Origin: Anagrus nilaparvatae
Taxonomy: Eukaryota > Arthropoda > Insecta > Hymenoptera > Mymaridae
Direction of reading: 5' to 3'
Length of the DNA: 64,000 nucleotides
Assembly: GCA_022575985.1 (NCBI GenBank)
Contig: JAKSXM010000007.1
Coordinates: forward strand, 59,798,501 to 59,862,500
The position numbers were made by a program, and so were the translations under genes. Shown piece by piece: positions 40,611-53,236 of this stretch; position 1 is the stretch's first letter; the number at the start of each line of letters is the position of its first letter. The notes below the pieces were generated by a model. That model searched no databases, was not told where the DNA came from, and saw only the letters and a list, made by a program, of their open reading frames with translations.

Positions 40611-42525
40611 TGGGAGATTATTTCTCAACCCGGCTACCCCCCTCTGCCTAAAATGGTGGCAACTTATAAAGATTTTGGTTTTTTCAAATTGACTGGAAAA
40701 GGGTCTAGTTTTTTATTCTCATTGGCCTTTTAAACTCTAAATCTACTGTGCCCATTTTAGGCACTGAACTATCAGGGAATTTGATCGAGTAGTTTTGGAT
40801 TTAGCAGTTTTAAGGGTGATTCTTGTAAGGATCGCCAAATATATTTGAATTTCGCGCCGCATAAAATTTTTAATTTTTAATAAAATAGTATTTTTGGGGA
40901 AAAGAGGGAGCGCGCGAGAACGGACACACGCGGGCATTCTCTCGTCGAACGTCAGCGTCTTCATAGGTTAATGGAGTCGAGGTTATATTTTTCCATTTTG
41001 TTCGAGGTCCCACGTGGTTGAAAATTATTAAAAAAATTACATTCATTAAAACCGCCCAATTGGGGTAAGATTTTCTATTATTTTATTTAAATTTTTATTT
41101 ACTTATTTTTTATAAATTTTCATTTAGCGGTTTTTTCTTGTATCAATTATTACGGCTCTACAATATGATTCGTGTATCCCGGTTACAAAAAAAAAAAAAA
41201 CGAATTCGAGTGCATGGCCTGCGTCTCATTTAGCTGGTGCCGAGGCTACAGGAAAAGTATTGTATGTCATATGGTTTGAAGGACAGGGTGCCGTTCAACA
41301 AGTGTTAATTGAATTTTATGTGTTTTTTCATGGAATTCAAACCACGTGTGAAGTGTGATTAATAAAATGTATAATGGTGATTTAAGCGAAGTAGTGTTAT
41401 ATGTATTGTGCAAATAATAATATAATTTTGTATGAAAAAATATTACGAGACTCCATTAAATAAATTATAAGGCATAAAATAGTTTTGAAATAAATATATG
41501 TATAAGCGCGGGATCACGTGTTTTTCTGTGTTAATTTTTATAAAGTTGATAAATATGGAAGAGTGAGTGAGATAGTAGCATAATTATTATTGTCATGAAT
41601 ATTTTCAGTGTAATAATTGTATTATTTCTTGGTATTAAAAAATCAATGAAAAGAAGTTTGTATAAGCAGGTGATAAGATATCATTAAAAAGAGATAACCT
41701 AATTGAGATTCCTTGTTTGATTTTCCATCTTTATTGTTAACTGGACTCCTTTTGATGATATTTATATTAAGGTGTATTAATTCAATATTTAGATAATTTT
41801 TGTTAGTATAAAATTAAATTGTGTATGTGTGTGTTTTAAAGTTGAACAACAAAAATCATATGATTAAAGAGACTGAATTAAAATACGTAATCAATATAGT
41901 TATTATATTTTTTCATCCTTACCGCCATAACCTTGAATTGCCCACTAGGAATATTTTTTGGTAAATTAATTCGATATTAATTTAGCGGGAAATAAAAATT
42001 ATTTAAAAAATCTAGTAACTTTAATTTCCCTTTTCACATTCTGAAAAAAATTTTGACCCATTTTTTCAAGAGAATTAATACCCGACGAAAATTGCTAAAT
42101 CCGAAACTACTCGATCAAATTCCCTGATATTTGACACACTTATTATGTATCAAAACTCTACCATTTTGCACTAAAACTTTTTTATTTTCGTGAATTTTTG
42201 TGAATGAGATATATCAACAGCCAAAGTTGACGTTTTTTAAACATTACATAGCATTATTTTATTTGTTTTAATAAATAACAACTTTTAAGAAAAAAAATTT
42301 CAAAAAACTTACCTTTAATTTACTTTTATTTTGATTTTTCTGATTTTAAAATTTGGACATGCTACCGTTCAGTGCCTAAAATGGGCACAGTAGATTTAGA
42401 GTTTAAAAGGCCAATGAGAATAAAAAACTAGACCCTTTTCCAGTCAATTTGAAAAAACCAAAATCTTTATAAGTTGCCACCATTTTAGGCAGAGGGGGGT
42501 GGCCGGGTTGAGAAATAATCTCCCA
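40611..42525. mobile_element. TA-flanked non-autonomous element (1915 bp) with a CpG-rich core
   Basis: TGGGAGATTATTTCTCAACC at the left is mirrored at the right. The arms are about 155 bp (to about 40768 and from about 42370), flanked by TA at 40609-40610 and 42526-42527, as in Tc1/mariner elements. A second inverted pair lies inside (40775-40806 against 42092-42123). The core contains a patch rich in CpG (40905-40965) unlike the surroundings. It encodes no transposase. The core may be captured host sequence (inference). Confidence 0.75.
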
Positions 42526-42527
42526 TA

Positions 42528-43604
42528 TCTATTTGTTCTATGAGTTTAGACAGCATTGAAAGTAAAATTTCCTACATTTTTTCCCGTGTTCAACCCATAG
42601 TTTTTCATTAAAAGCGAAAAAAAGATCGCCCGAAAGTAAGAAAGTAGATCTTTTTTGCAGCGTATAATGAAAAAGTATATTATAATTTATTCCAACTTAT
42701 AATTCCTACAGTTCAAATAAAAAAGCCATATAATTTTTTATACACATATAGCAAACAGTACTTTTCATTTGGACTCACTGGTAAAAATGTAAAAAATGCA
42801 AAAATACTCATAAGTGTTGAAAAAAGTAAATTCAAAAAATTCAAAAAAGTCAAAAACTTACGCCAAAGTGTATGAATTCAGATATAAAGAGTTTAAAAAT
42901 GTACAAAAGAATTCTCTAAAAAAATAAATTTCGATCACAATTCGCCGGTTCCCCGATTGCACACTTCCGGGACACGTTTACACTCTTCTAAACTATCTTT
43001 TTAAATGACTTTTTCACCAATAAATTGAAACACGGTTTTTAATTAATTTTTTAAAACAAAAAATTTTCAGGTTCAAAAAATTTGAAAGAAAAATTTGAAG
43101 GTTGAAAACACTTTATACATATCAAAACACAATTATATTGTATATTATTTCACGTGCTTATATTCCCTGAAGAATACATTTTACTTTCGACTTTAAAAAA
43201 TGCCGTAGCCATCTACTGGAAAAAAGTGAATTGCATGACATATTTATACATTTTTATTAAATAATTTATTATTAACTTCCAAAAAAGTAAAGGACTCTCT
43301 GGATAAAATTGAAGTTTTAAAATTTTATCAATCAATATTAACTTTCAGAATAAAATTAGGATTATTCCAAGGATGATTATCATTCCTAATTTCCTAATGT
43401 TCCATCAATTACGTACAGAATTAAGTAATAACTCTCTGTAATAACAAAATTATAAAAAATAAAATTTTACGATGTTAGAGGGGGGGGGGGTGAAATGGAC
43501 TTAGAATATTTAAAAAAATCGAATTCGATTTAGGGACTTAGAATGATAAGAACAAGAACTTAGAATACTTTAGGTTTATGGACTTAAGATATAGTACATT
43601 ACGA
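42528..43604. other. Gene-free spacer
   Basis: AT-rich with no gene recognised. A run of G residues lies near 43480. Confidence 0.45.
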
Positions 43605-43800
43605 TCCTAGGCCAGAAAAATAAAGAATGGCCCAAATCGCTTACCTAGCCGAGGATGGTAAACTGCGATTTGGGGCATTCTTTATTTATGGACAAGGGCC
43701 GTATAAATTTTTTCTGCGGCAGTAGCGTGAAATTTCGATTTTCTCGGCCGCGCAGTGGCCAGGAAATCGTACTTTCGTGGTTACTGTCCAGAAAATAAGT
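43605..43800. repeat. Dispersed repeat, copy 1 (GGCCCAAATCGC family)
   Basis: AAAGAATGGCCCAAATCGC...GCGATTTGGGGCATTCTTTA forms a short inverted pair, followed by a GC-rich segment (GGCCGCGCAGTGGCCAGGAAA). Relatives lie at 49680-49870 and 63220-63560, and fragments near 52085 and 52530. Confidence 0.65.
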
Positions 43801-43807
43801 TTTTCAG

Positions 43808-44085
43808 ACCATTTATAACGATTCTGAGGTCATATTTTTAATTTTCAAAATAGCGGGCTGAAAATGGCGGATTCCTAACCTCAAAATCGACAATAAATGC
43901 TATTTTAAGCATTTAAACATGTTGCATTTTAAGTTTTTGGGGTCGGTGATCACGATTCTGAGGTCAGATTTTTAATTTTCAAAATAGCGGGCTCAAATAG
44001 TGGATTCCTAACCTCAAATCGTCAATAAATGCTATGTTAACGTGCTGCATTATAAGTTTTTGGGGTCGGTGATCACGATTTAGTT
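43808..44085. repeat. Tandem repeat of about 137 bp (two copies)
   Basis: The unit ACGATTCTGAGGTCA...TTCCTAACCTCAAA...GGGGTCGGTGATC occurs twice with few changes. A single diverged copy is at 26735-26850. Confidence 0.7.
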
Positions 44086-44370
44086 AGCAATTTAAGGTAC
44101 ATGAAAGTATTTACTTGTAAGTGTCTTCAAATCATATAGAATAATAATTCAAACAATTTATTAAATAAATATTATACATTTTATAACGAAAAAAATATTT
44201 AACAATTTAACAATAATATATTAAAACAACCTTGGTTTAAGCCAAGATTTTACATAAAATCTATAATATATTTTCATTCAATATTGAATTTTCACAGTGG
44301 TCTAGAACACGAAAAAAGTTTTACCACGATTATACTAAAAATCTCTGGTATTTTCTGATTCTATATACAC

Positions 44371-44668
44371 AAAGCCGTAAACTCGGAAATTTTAAAAACA
44401 AAACTCGGTTTTAGCGTTATACCGGGTTTTGAAACTTAGTTCTAAGCGTAAAGAGAAATGAAAACCTGAATCATACTATTTCTATATTTCAAAACTCAGA
44501 AGCAAGGTTACTCCGGGTTTGCGTCTATATACGAATTATAGAAACGTAGAAATAGTATGATTCAGGTTTTCATTTCTCTTTATACGCTTAGAACTAAGTT
44601 TCAAAACCCGGAATAACGCTAACACCAAGTTTTGTTTTTAAAAATTCCGGGTTTACGGCTCTGTGTGA
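44371..44668. repeat. Foldback element of about 298 bp
   Basis: The left arm 44371-44490 (GCCGTAAACTCGG...AATGAAAACCTGAATCATAC) is mirrored at 44550-44668 with about 90% identity by eye, around a 60 bp loop. Non-coding. Confidence 0.8.
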
Positions 44669-46868
44669 TAGGGTCTCCTGAGGCAGGAAATGCTTGTCCT
44701 AAAATTAAAACTGTAGCTCTTGGGGAGAACCGACCCAATTTGGGGGTTGTGGGGGGTAAATAAAAAAAAAAATTTTAATTTAACATTTTTTACATGACTT
44801 TAGACCATATAAAGTGACGAACAAGTGAGAAACACAAAAAATTTTGCTCGCCCCATAGTTTTTTTTGAGTTGGAAGGCTCAAAATCATATTTTTTTAATA
44901 TTTAAAAAAAAACAATTTCTGAAATTTTTTAAATAAATTAAAATTATTTTTAATGGTGGATTTATGTTTTTTCAATTATTTTGTAATTATAATTTACTAA
45001 AATAAGTTTATTAAAGACCAAAAAATACAAATTTTCAATTTTCAAGGTCTTAGAGCAACTCAAATGTTAAATATTGGATTTTTTTTTAAATTCACAGACT
45101 TGGGATTTTCCTATCAGATTCAAATGATGCTATGAACTGGATTTAAAGACGTATACCATACACGAAAAAAACACAAATCTTTGATTTTTGTGCCATTTTT
45201 ATTACTTACTTTAGGTTTTACAGCTAATTTACAGCTGAAAAAAGTCGGAATTAGAAACTTTACAGCATCATTTTATTGAGTTATCATCTAAACATACGGT
45301 ACTGTACGAAAATTTTTCATAACACTTAGAAATAGAGGGACCTTATAATGGATTAACTATAAAAATTTTTTGTAATTGCTGAAAAAAAAGGAATTTTGGC
45401 CATAACTTTATTGGCTAATGACAACGAGATGTATAATGAACCATTTCAAAGCTAAGGTTAACGCCGAAATTTAATGTCATATGCAACATTTCAATTGGAT
45501 CGGACCGAGGATCGGACATTTTTCTTTAATTTCGCCCGACAAAAAAGAGCATTTACCGCTTTAAACATAAAATAGGCAATTTTAAATGGCCAAATCTGCT
45601 TGCAGACGAAAAATTATAAAAAAAACTTGAATTACAAACAACTTGAAATAAATGCTAAAAAATTTTGCTGTTTAAAATAAATAATGTTCACGCTGCTGGC
45701 CAAAAACTGAAAATGTTTTAAAAAATACACGATTTCACCCAACTTTATCGGGCCAAAACATTAACAATAATTACCCGATAGGGTAAAAAATAACTGGACA
45801 TATTTAAGAACAAGTGTTATGTCTTTTTACCAAAGAATTTTTTTTCAAGCTCCTTAGCCCAGATGGCGCTTAAAAATTGGCATGAAAAATTTTGGAAAAA
45901 AAATTATTTTGCCCATAACTATTTTTCTGCTTATTTTAAACGGTTCTAGATGGTCTCAAAATTTTCCCAATTTTATGTTCTTGCAAAATGATACGAATAA
46001 TTTTTTTTGTGAAAGTAATATTTTTCCAGATATTTACTAAAAAATTTAAAATTTTTTTGGCAAAAATCACACTTTCCATTGCATTATAACTCGGAAGGGG
46101 TGCATATTTATGAAAAATTGCGAAGAATTTTTTTATGTTAAAAAATGATAATTTATCGATTGGTTACGTTATTTTTTTTCAACCCCCCCCCCCTTACCCT
46201 TTTTGCAACTATCGGAAGTTGTTTACTTTGGTACTGGGCACCTTTCTTAACAAAATTCAAGTTACATCAAGTATCTGCTACTTGCCAGAAATTAGTGCTT
46301 CCAGATTTTACCTCCTTTCCTGATATAGTATATGTATGCTCGAGAAACTGTGCAGAGCAAATTTTAAACACAACTCGATAAAGAAAAAAAAAAATTTGGT
46401 ACAAAATTATTAAAATTGTATCCAGTTGTGCTTCTACCAGTTTGGCTAAATTTCATTCAGTTATTGTTGAGTTATCGCAAAAAAATCAATAAAACCTGAC
46501 TTCTTCTACCAAAAAAATTAACTAAAAACAGTAAATATCTAAAACAACTAGATGAATCAAAAAAAAATTTGACCAAATTTGTTTTATAATATTTAGTTGT
46601 ATCTCCTCCAGTTTGGCTAAATTTCATTCATTTTTTGTCAAGTAATCACAAAAACACTGATTTTCGATGCTAAAAAATTAACTAAGAAATTCTAAAAAAT
46701 AGCAAATATCAGGAACAAACCAATGAAATAAAAAAAAAAAAACGCTGCCAAGTAAATGGCACTATGGTTCCTCATTAACAACAACAAAATATTTTTAATG
46801 GTCTATTTTACCTAGTAAAAACGATAATTCTAGATATTAGTACTTTCATAGGAAAAATTTAAGTACTA
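44669..46868. other. Gene-free region
   Basis: No gene recognised; reading frames are short and AT-driven. 46420-46720 contains two diverged copies of a segment (TTGTATCCAGTTGTGCTTCTACCAGTTTGGCTAAATTTCATTCA... and TTAGTTGTATCTCC...). 46739-46790 is the second copy of the ACGCTGCCAA repeat. Confidence 0.5.
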
Positions 46869-47370
46869 GGGGAGAAGCGGGTCGATTGGCAGACGCGAAA
46901 AAATTAAATTTCAAATTATTTTAACTCTTAAAATAATCAAGTTTTTGATATAATCTTTATGTTAAATTAAAGTTTGGACCCTTTTTTTTTTACTATAACA
47001 CAGTTAATTTTTTGAAATGATTTCTTTATTTAATGGAAAATATTTGTTTAAAAAAAAAAAAAGTTTTTCGATCGGTTTGCGCACCTATCAGGTCAGTTGG
47101 CAATGTTTTACCTCCGTGGTTGGCGCGCATTAAAATGTTTTTATATTACATTCATAAATCCTTAAGTTATTGATCCCACATAGAAACACAAAAACACATC
47201 ATATTTTTAATTACTTAATTTATAAAAACTATGCAACTTAATTAAATTTTTTTGTTGTTAACTTAGATAATAATGTTAATATCTTTAATTTGCAACAAAA
47301 ATTTTATGAAAAAAATAACTGTGTTTTAAGGAATAAGGGTGCGCCAAAGCTAACCAACCCGCTTCTCCCC
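46869..47370. mobile_element. TA-flanked MITE (502 bp)
   Basis: The ends GGGGAGAAGCGGGT...ACCCGCTTCTCCCC are inverted and flanked by TA at 46867-46868 and 47371-47372, as for Tc1/mariner MITEs. The interior is AT-rich and non-coding. Confidence 0.72.
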
Positions 47371-47509
47371 TAATTTCTAAAAAAAAAAAAATAATTTGGC
47401 GTTTTTTGTATTTTTTTTCTCGAAAAGTTTCTCATATAATCTTGAACATTTGGCAAATTTTCTTAAAAATTGTCCAATTTTTGGTAGAAAATAAGGTAGA
47501 GAAGAAATT

Positions 47510-47685
47510 GGGGTTAATCCGATTTGTTTTCCTCGAGTATTCTTTATGGAAGACCACGCCAACTCCTATGCTTCAATGTTGGAGCTGGTGTAGTCTTCAC
47601 TAAAAACCACCATATCACGTAACCAATCCGAAAACCCTTATAATTTAAAAGCGATTTAAAGACAGCCCCTCGGATTAACCATCTT
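47510..47685. repeat. Short inverted-repeat element (about 175 bp)
   Basis: GGGGTTAATCCGA at the left and TCGGATTAACC at the right are inverted. The interior is non-coding. Probably a small MITE. Confidence 0.45.
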
Positions 47686-47908
47686 ATTCAAGATCATATT
47701 CAAATTGTAGTGACTTAACAAAAAATTAAAGAACAAATATTTTAGTCGGATTAAAAAAAAAAAATTTTTCTAAATATAATTTTAAATTTACATCTTCCTT
47801 GGTGTTTTTGATGTAATCAAGCTTGGAGTTTCCCATAGAGATATATTGTACAATATTGATACAGTATATCTATGGGATTCCCAGATTAGGTTAATATACA
47901 TATTATTA

Positions 47909-48252
47909 AAACCTATACTGCCGTGCATCTTAAAAAACACGTATCAAAAAAATTTACGTTTTTCAGGAAAGCACATTTAAAGATTTTTGTCTTTTTCTCT
48001 AACCCTTTATAATCCTTTATTTCAATAGACTTACTTTCAATCACGCTTTCAATAGACGTGTTTTTGAATTTTCAAAATCTAATTTTAGCATAAGATACGT
48101 GTTTTTTCAAATTTATAACTTCGTCAAAAATATGATTTAAATTTATTTTTTTTTAATTAGAATCTACACATCAACAGCTTCCCAAATATAAAAATCTCAA
48201 AAACGTCAATTTTTGTGTTACGTGTTTTTTAAGATTGCACGGCAGTATAGGT
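47909..48252. repeat. MITE-like element (about 340 bp) with inverted ends
   Basis: CCTATACTGCCGTGCATCTTAAAAAACACGT at the left is mirrored at 48220-48252 with two mismatches. TA dinucleotides at both ends fit a Tc1/mariner MITE. No coding content. Confidence 0.7.
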
Positions 48253-48475
48253 TTTTTGGGTTCCTTATCACAAATATCGGAGGATATATTTTATGAGGAA
48301 TTGGGGCAACACCCTTAATTTTGCTTAAACTACCCCTCAAATGGACTTTCTAAGTTCGAATACATAAAAAATACTCTTTTTTTAGGGGTAGTTTTTGCAA
48401 ATTTAAGTATGTAGCCCCAATTTCTCATAGAATAGACTCCAATATTCGTGATCAGCAACCCCAAAAAACCTATAG
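48245..48475. repeat. Shorter relative of the 16773-17494 foldback
   Basis: AGGTTTTTTGGGTTCC...GGGGTAGTTTTTGCAAATTTAAG...CCAAAAAACCTATA is inverted end to end and shares blocks with the element at 16773-17494. Confidence 0.6.
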
Positions 48476-49679
48476 TGATTTCATTGGAGTAAAATGCATT
48501 TTCAAAATTTTTAGCTATCATGCTTTGCGAAATAACAATAAAAAAAGAAAAGAAAATTTTCTTAAAACAATTTTTAAATAATTTATGTTTTATTATAGTA
48601 ATATTTAAAATAAATAAAAAAGAACTAGAAAAATTTTTTTCATGCAATAAGATTTAGAATTTTTTTCAGTGTATCAATGCTGTCGATAAAGCAGATCAGA
48701 ACAACGGTTTCATTGACATAAAAAATTTTAAAAACAAATCAATAAAATATACACATTTAAATTTATGTGTATTTTAATTTTTCAGAATAATTAATATCAA
48801 TTTTATTAAATAACTAATAACATAAACTACAAAAATTTATTGATATTAAATTTTTATACTAAAATTATAAAATAAAATTAAAGACATTTTTTACATGAAT
48901 TTAAAATTACCTTAACTATATGATGATATCACCTTTAATACAAAACGACCCATGTGTTTGAATAAATATACACACTATATAATTATGTATGTTCACAAAT
49001 TATTTACAGGTTATCAAAATATTTGATATATTTTAAATAATTATACTGTCTTTAATTAACAATTTATTTGAAACTATTAAAATAGCATAAGAAAATTTAT
49101 TTTCTTGAGTTTTATTAATAAAGTAAAGAATTACTTAAATATGTGTAATATTACAACTTTTAATAACACACCGGTATATAAACTACACAGTCTTAATATT
49201 CATACACAAAATTCACTAAATAATTGTTTATATTTTTAACGTAATATGTTTATTCAATATTTAAAAAAAAAAAAAAAAACTGTTGTTGTTCATTAAAATA
49301 TATAATACTAAATATTATATAATTAAAATTCAGTTTTGTCAGCACATGCAATACACCGATTATTCAAGCACTGACTGAATATACTTTCTAAATTTTTTTT
49401 TTGTTTTGTTCTTATAATCAATGCACAGTGTGTGATGAGTAATCACTCTTTTTCCAAATGAACACGTTACTCATGGTGTAAAAAAGCAAATACTAGTGGC
49501 ACTATCTGGTTGATAGATGAAAAAATTCAATGGAATAAAAATTTTAGAAAAATAATTTTTTTAAATCATAATTGTATATGGGTAAATCCATATAAAATCG
49601 TCGAAATTTTTTTTTTTTTTAAATTTTTTTTAAGTTTGCATAGTTTTCAATCGTTTGATAAAAAATTGTTTATTATAAT

Positions 49680-49870
49680 CCAATGGCCCATATAGCACCC
49701 AAATCCAAGGATAATAAACTGTGAGTCGGGGCATTCATTTTTTCGACAAGTAATTGCAAACAATTTTTCTTTGTCAGTTGCAAAAAAACGTGTTTTTATT
49801 ATCGACCATTTATGTTCTTTCTGGGCTTCTGGCCTCTGGCAAGAAAATTTTTGTTTCCCAAAACTGGATT
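49680..49870. repeat. Dispersed repeat, copy 2 (GGCCCA family)
   Basis: TGGCCCATATAGCACCCAAATCC...GTCGGGGCATTCATTTTT aligns with 43605-43690 and 63235-63300 by eye. Confidence 0.55.
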
Positions 49871-50189
49871 TTTCCGGTTACCGCTATCAGATTTTTTTCA
49901 GTTTTTGAAATAAAAAAATTTTCATTTTTTAACATGGGACATGGATAATATAGGGGAAGATACTTAAAAAAATCCCTAAATTTGGGGAGGGGTAAAAAAT
50001 TGACGCATTCAGGGGGCGGTGGTTAATTGGACTGAGAATAATTTTGGTTCAAGGACTTATATAATAAATAATAATTAGGGATCATAAGTTTAAACTGTTT
50101 ATATCCCATGCTTGTTGGGTGTGTTAACACGCAACCATTTAAATGCTTAAATAAATTAAACTAAGAATTTTGACTTTAATACTGAAAAT

Positions 50190-50640
50190 ATTAGAAATTA
50201 ACTTTTTTACTTAACTAGGGGGTTTCCAAGGCCATAAAAAATTAATTAACATTAAAAATTTTAATTTTCTGACCTCGAAATGATTATTCGGGAACTTAAT
50301 ATGGTGAACCAAAAAACTAAAGAGATTAGAAATTAAGATTTTTACGCAACTGGGGGGTTAGTGAAAGTAAATATCCACTTTTCACCCTAGATCGGGGGCT
50401 TAAAAAATAAAAAATAAACATTTTTACGTAACTAGAGAGTTTTTGAGGTTAATAAAAATGAATTAACGTTTGAAATTTCAATATTCTGGCCCCGAAAAGA
50501 TTATTAAAATACCTGATGCGGCAAACCGAAAAACTGAAAAATTAGAAATTAAAATGTTTACATAACTAAGGGATTTCATCTAAGGGGGTTCATGAAAGAT
50601 AATTCCCAATTGAAATTTTAATTATCAGAACCCAAAACAA
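50190..50640. repeat. Degenerate tandem repeats (about 100-140 bp)
   Basis: ATTAGAAATTAA..TTTTTAC..AACT.GGG.GTTT recurs near 50192, 50332, 50425 and 50541 with strong divergence. An old array. Confidence 0.5.
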
Positions 50641-53236
50641 TGATTCAGAAAATAATTGAAATTTTAATAATTTGACCTTATAATATACCCGGAAACTATT
50701 TTCCGGGAATCCTTATTCTTGTCTCCAAAAACCTAAACAATTAAAAGCTAATTTTCTCCCTGGTTGTCATTTTTTTATTGTTTATGTCGTGAATGGCTTG
50801 TACTCCAAAATGCGAGAGGGGGGGGGGGGTCGAGATCTGTTGACAGGCTAAGATTTGCTCTACTATATTTTTTTGGGTCGCTGTCAGCAAAAAGTAAAGC
50901 TAATATGGTCAAATATAATTTATTTTTTGATGATGGATTAAGAAGATATTGCAATTTTTTTATAATTGACCAAAATTAGGGTGTATGGGCTAATTACAGA
51001 GGGTGAAAACTAAATTTAAATAAATAGAAAACACATGATAAAATTTTATTTTTTTTTACTTTTTTTTATGGAATCAAGTATTTAAAATATTTTATGCTAT
51101 TTTAACCAATTTTAAATTTACGACAATTTTTTTTCCGATATACGGCCATTCGACACCTTACTATTGTAAAAGAAAATAATTTTCACTTTTTTTTCTTTTT
51201 TTCTTTTTTTTTTTCATTATAAAATCAGAATAATATTGAAAAGTCGGTTTTAAATATAAAAAAATTTTATTCAAGAAAAATCTAATTACAATATAGTACA
51301 TATATATAAAAAACGTTGCTAAATTATTGGCTCTACGGATCCTCAAGCAATGAAAAATTAATTAAATTTTATATAACATAAACAATCTTGTTATTTATTT
51401 ATTTTTTTTTTTTCAAGTATTGAAAATCGATAAAAACAATTTTTTATCTAATTAGATGAAAAAATTTGTCTAAACAAAATAAGAATATTTTTTTAAAGAT
51501 AAGGTGAAAGTTTTTCATTATCACAATTACGTGAGAAATGATACTTTACATCACAATTAACTAAAATATTTTATCAAACAATTTATCGCTTTTGTTAGTT
51601 CAATTACGATTCAATTATATACAAATAAAAATATTTGATTTTTAAAATAAACTAAGTATAGGTAAATATTTTATTTTTGAAATATTTCTTACATAATTTA
51701 AAAATATTTTTATTTGTATATTTTTATTGTTTGTATTATTTTAAGAGACTGTCAGCTGATAAGGAAAATTACCAAAAATTTATTCAATTTTGATATTGCG
51801 TATTTATAATGGTTTCATTTTTCTAGACGTTATTTATGATCAATATGTAGCAACTTAAACGAAAAACTGAAAATAACTTGGTTGTATTAATTATAAGTCT
51901 CCTACTTGAGTTATAAGAGAGATTGATCCGAAAAACCTACTATAGGTGAGGTTTTTAGACCAAAATATACAGTTTTTCATATAGGAAAATTCATTTGTCC
52001 AAGAAATTTTGATTGGTCGTTAATTGGTTATAAAAATGATTTCAACTTTTTTGCAAAATTATAAAATTTTAATATTAACTAGCTGACTGGCCTCGCGATG
52101 CTCGGCTTAACCATAACAATAAAATTTGTTGGCAGCTAATGTAATATTAAATCGTGAAATTTTTAAATTTATGAGTAAATATAATTTTTCAGTTGAAAAT
52201 TCTATATATTATTAAAAATATTAGATGGTTTGAATATTATTTTTGTCTAGTGTAAGCACTTTTCAAGTTAACATTTAATTTTTCAGAACAATATTATATT
52301 AGATTTAAAAATTTGGGTAGATCTTTCAGAACAATATTAAAAAATGTAAGAATTACCTCTGAGAATAAATTATTTGCTAATTTGAAAAAAGTCATGGAAA
52401 AAAAATGTTTTCAAATTACAGCAGTTTTTTGAGTAATCACAAAAAAATAAATTAATCTTTTAACGATTGAGTAAAAACTCTAAAATCTTACATTAAAGAC
52501 TCTGCAGACATTTAAAACCAACAATCGGCTTCGCCTCGGAATTGCTAATTAACATGCGATCTGGGCCATTCTTTTTTTTGCTCCCTTGGTTGAAAATGTA
52601 CTATTTTCTCATTTTTATTTTTTAGTTACTACAAATAAATAATTTTACCTATTTCTAAAAATAAATAAAAAATCTTTTTTTATCTTTTGGGATTACTTAT
52701 AATAGATATTACGAGAATAAATTAAATTGTGTTTATTTAAAATTTTTTTTATTAAAAAAATTGATTTTATTAATTCTTTTGTTTAATTGATAATTTTATG
52801 CAACAATGGCTAAAAGAAGTTTTGCAAAAAAATAAAATATAAGGATAAATAAAATCTATTTTCAAATATGTTCAAAATTTTTTTATTTTTTCTTTCTTCT
52901 AATGTGTATAAAATACAAATAGTATTACAAAATATAAATACATTAATTTATTTGAAATTTTTCTGTTGATGATAAAAATAAAATTTTGAAACCAAAATTG
53001 ATCTGTGTCAGAATTTCCCCAAATTAAAATTATTTTATTAACAAACATGTTCATAAAATAATGAAATTACATTTTTATTTTGCTGTAAATGTCTTCTGGT
53101 TACCATAATAATGAAACAGTTTGTAATTATTTTCTAAATTATTAATACTTATCAAGATACTGTGTATTATACTTTTACGCTGAATTAAAATATCCAAAAT
53201 TAAGTTTCTTTTGTATTTCAATGTTTTACATATGCT

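Larger units (their letters stand above)
48476..53236. other. Gene-free region with degenerate repeats
   Basis: No gene recognised. 49680-49870 is a copy of the GGCCCA repeat family. 50190-50640 holds four diverged repeats. 51309-51360 is the third copy of the ACGCTGCCAA repeat. 52080-52570 holds two GC-rich fragments of the GGCCCA family (GGCCTCGCGATGCTCGGCTT, GGCTTCGCCTCGG). A run of about 12 G lies near 50818. Confidence 0.55.

Noticed and set aside
40743..40964. 73-codon ORF rich in Arg and Leu
   Set aside because: It spans the arm and core of a transposon, has no recognisable motifs, and sits where CpG-rich DNA gives chance open frames.
46135..46381. Two overlapping ORFs after a C-run
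   Set aside because: Overlapping frames without motifs in a repeat-rich region. One has a plausible length only because of local composition.
47840..47885. miRNA-like hairpin (TCCCATAGAGATATATTGT with inverted partner)
   Set aside because: The stem is short and imperfect, lies among MITEs, and nothing else supports a miRNA.
26331..50830. G-runs near 26331, 43480 and 50818 as regulatory quadruplexes
   Set aside because: These are single long G-runs within degenerate repeats. There is no gene nearby and no set of four spaced runs.
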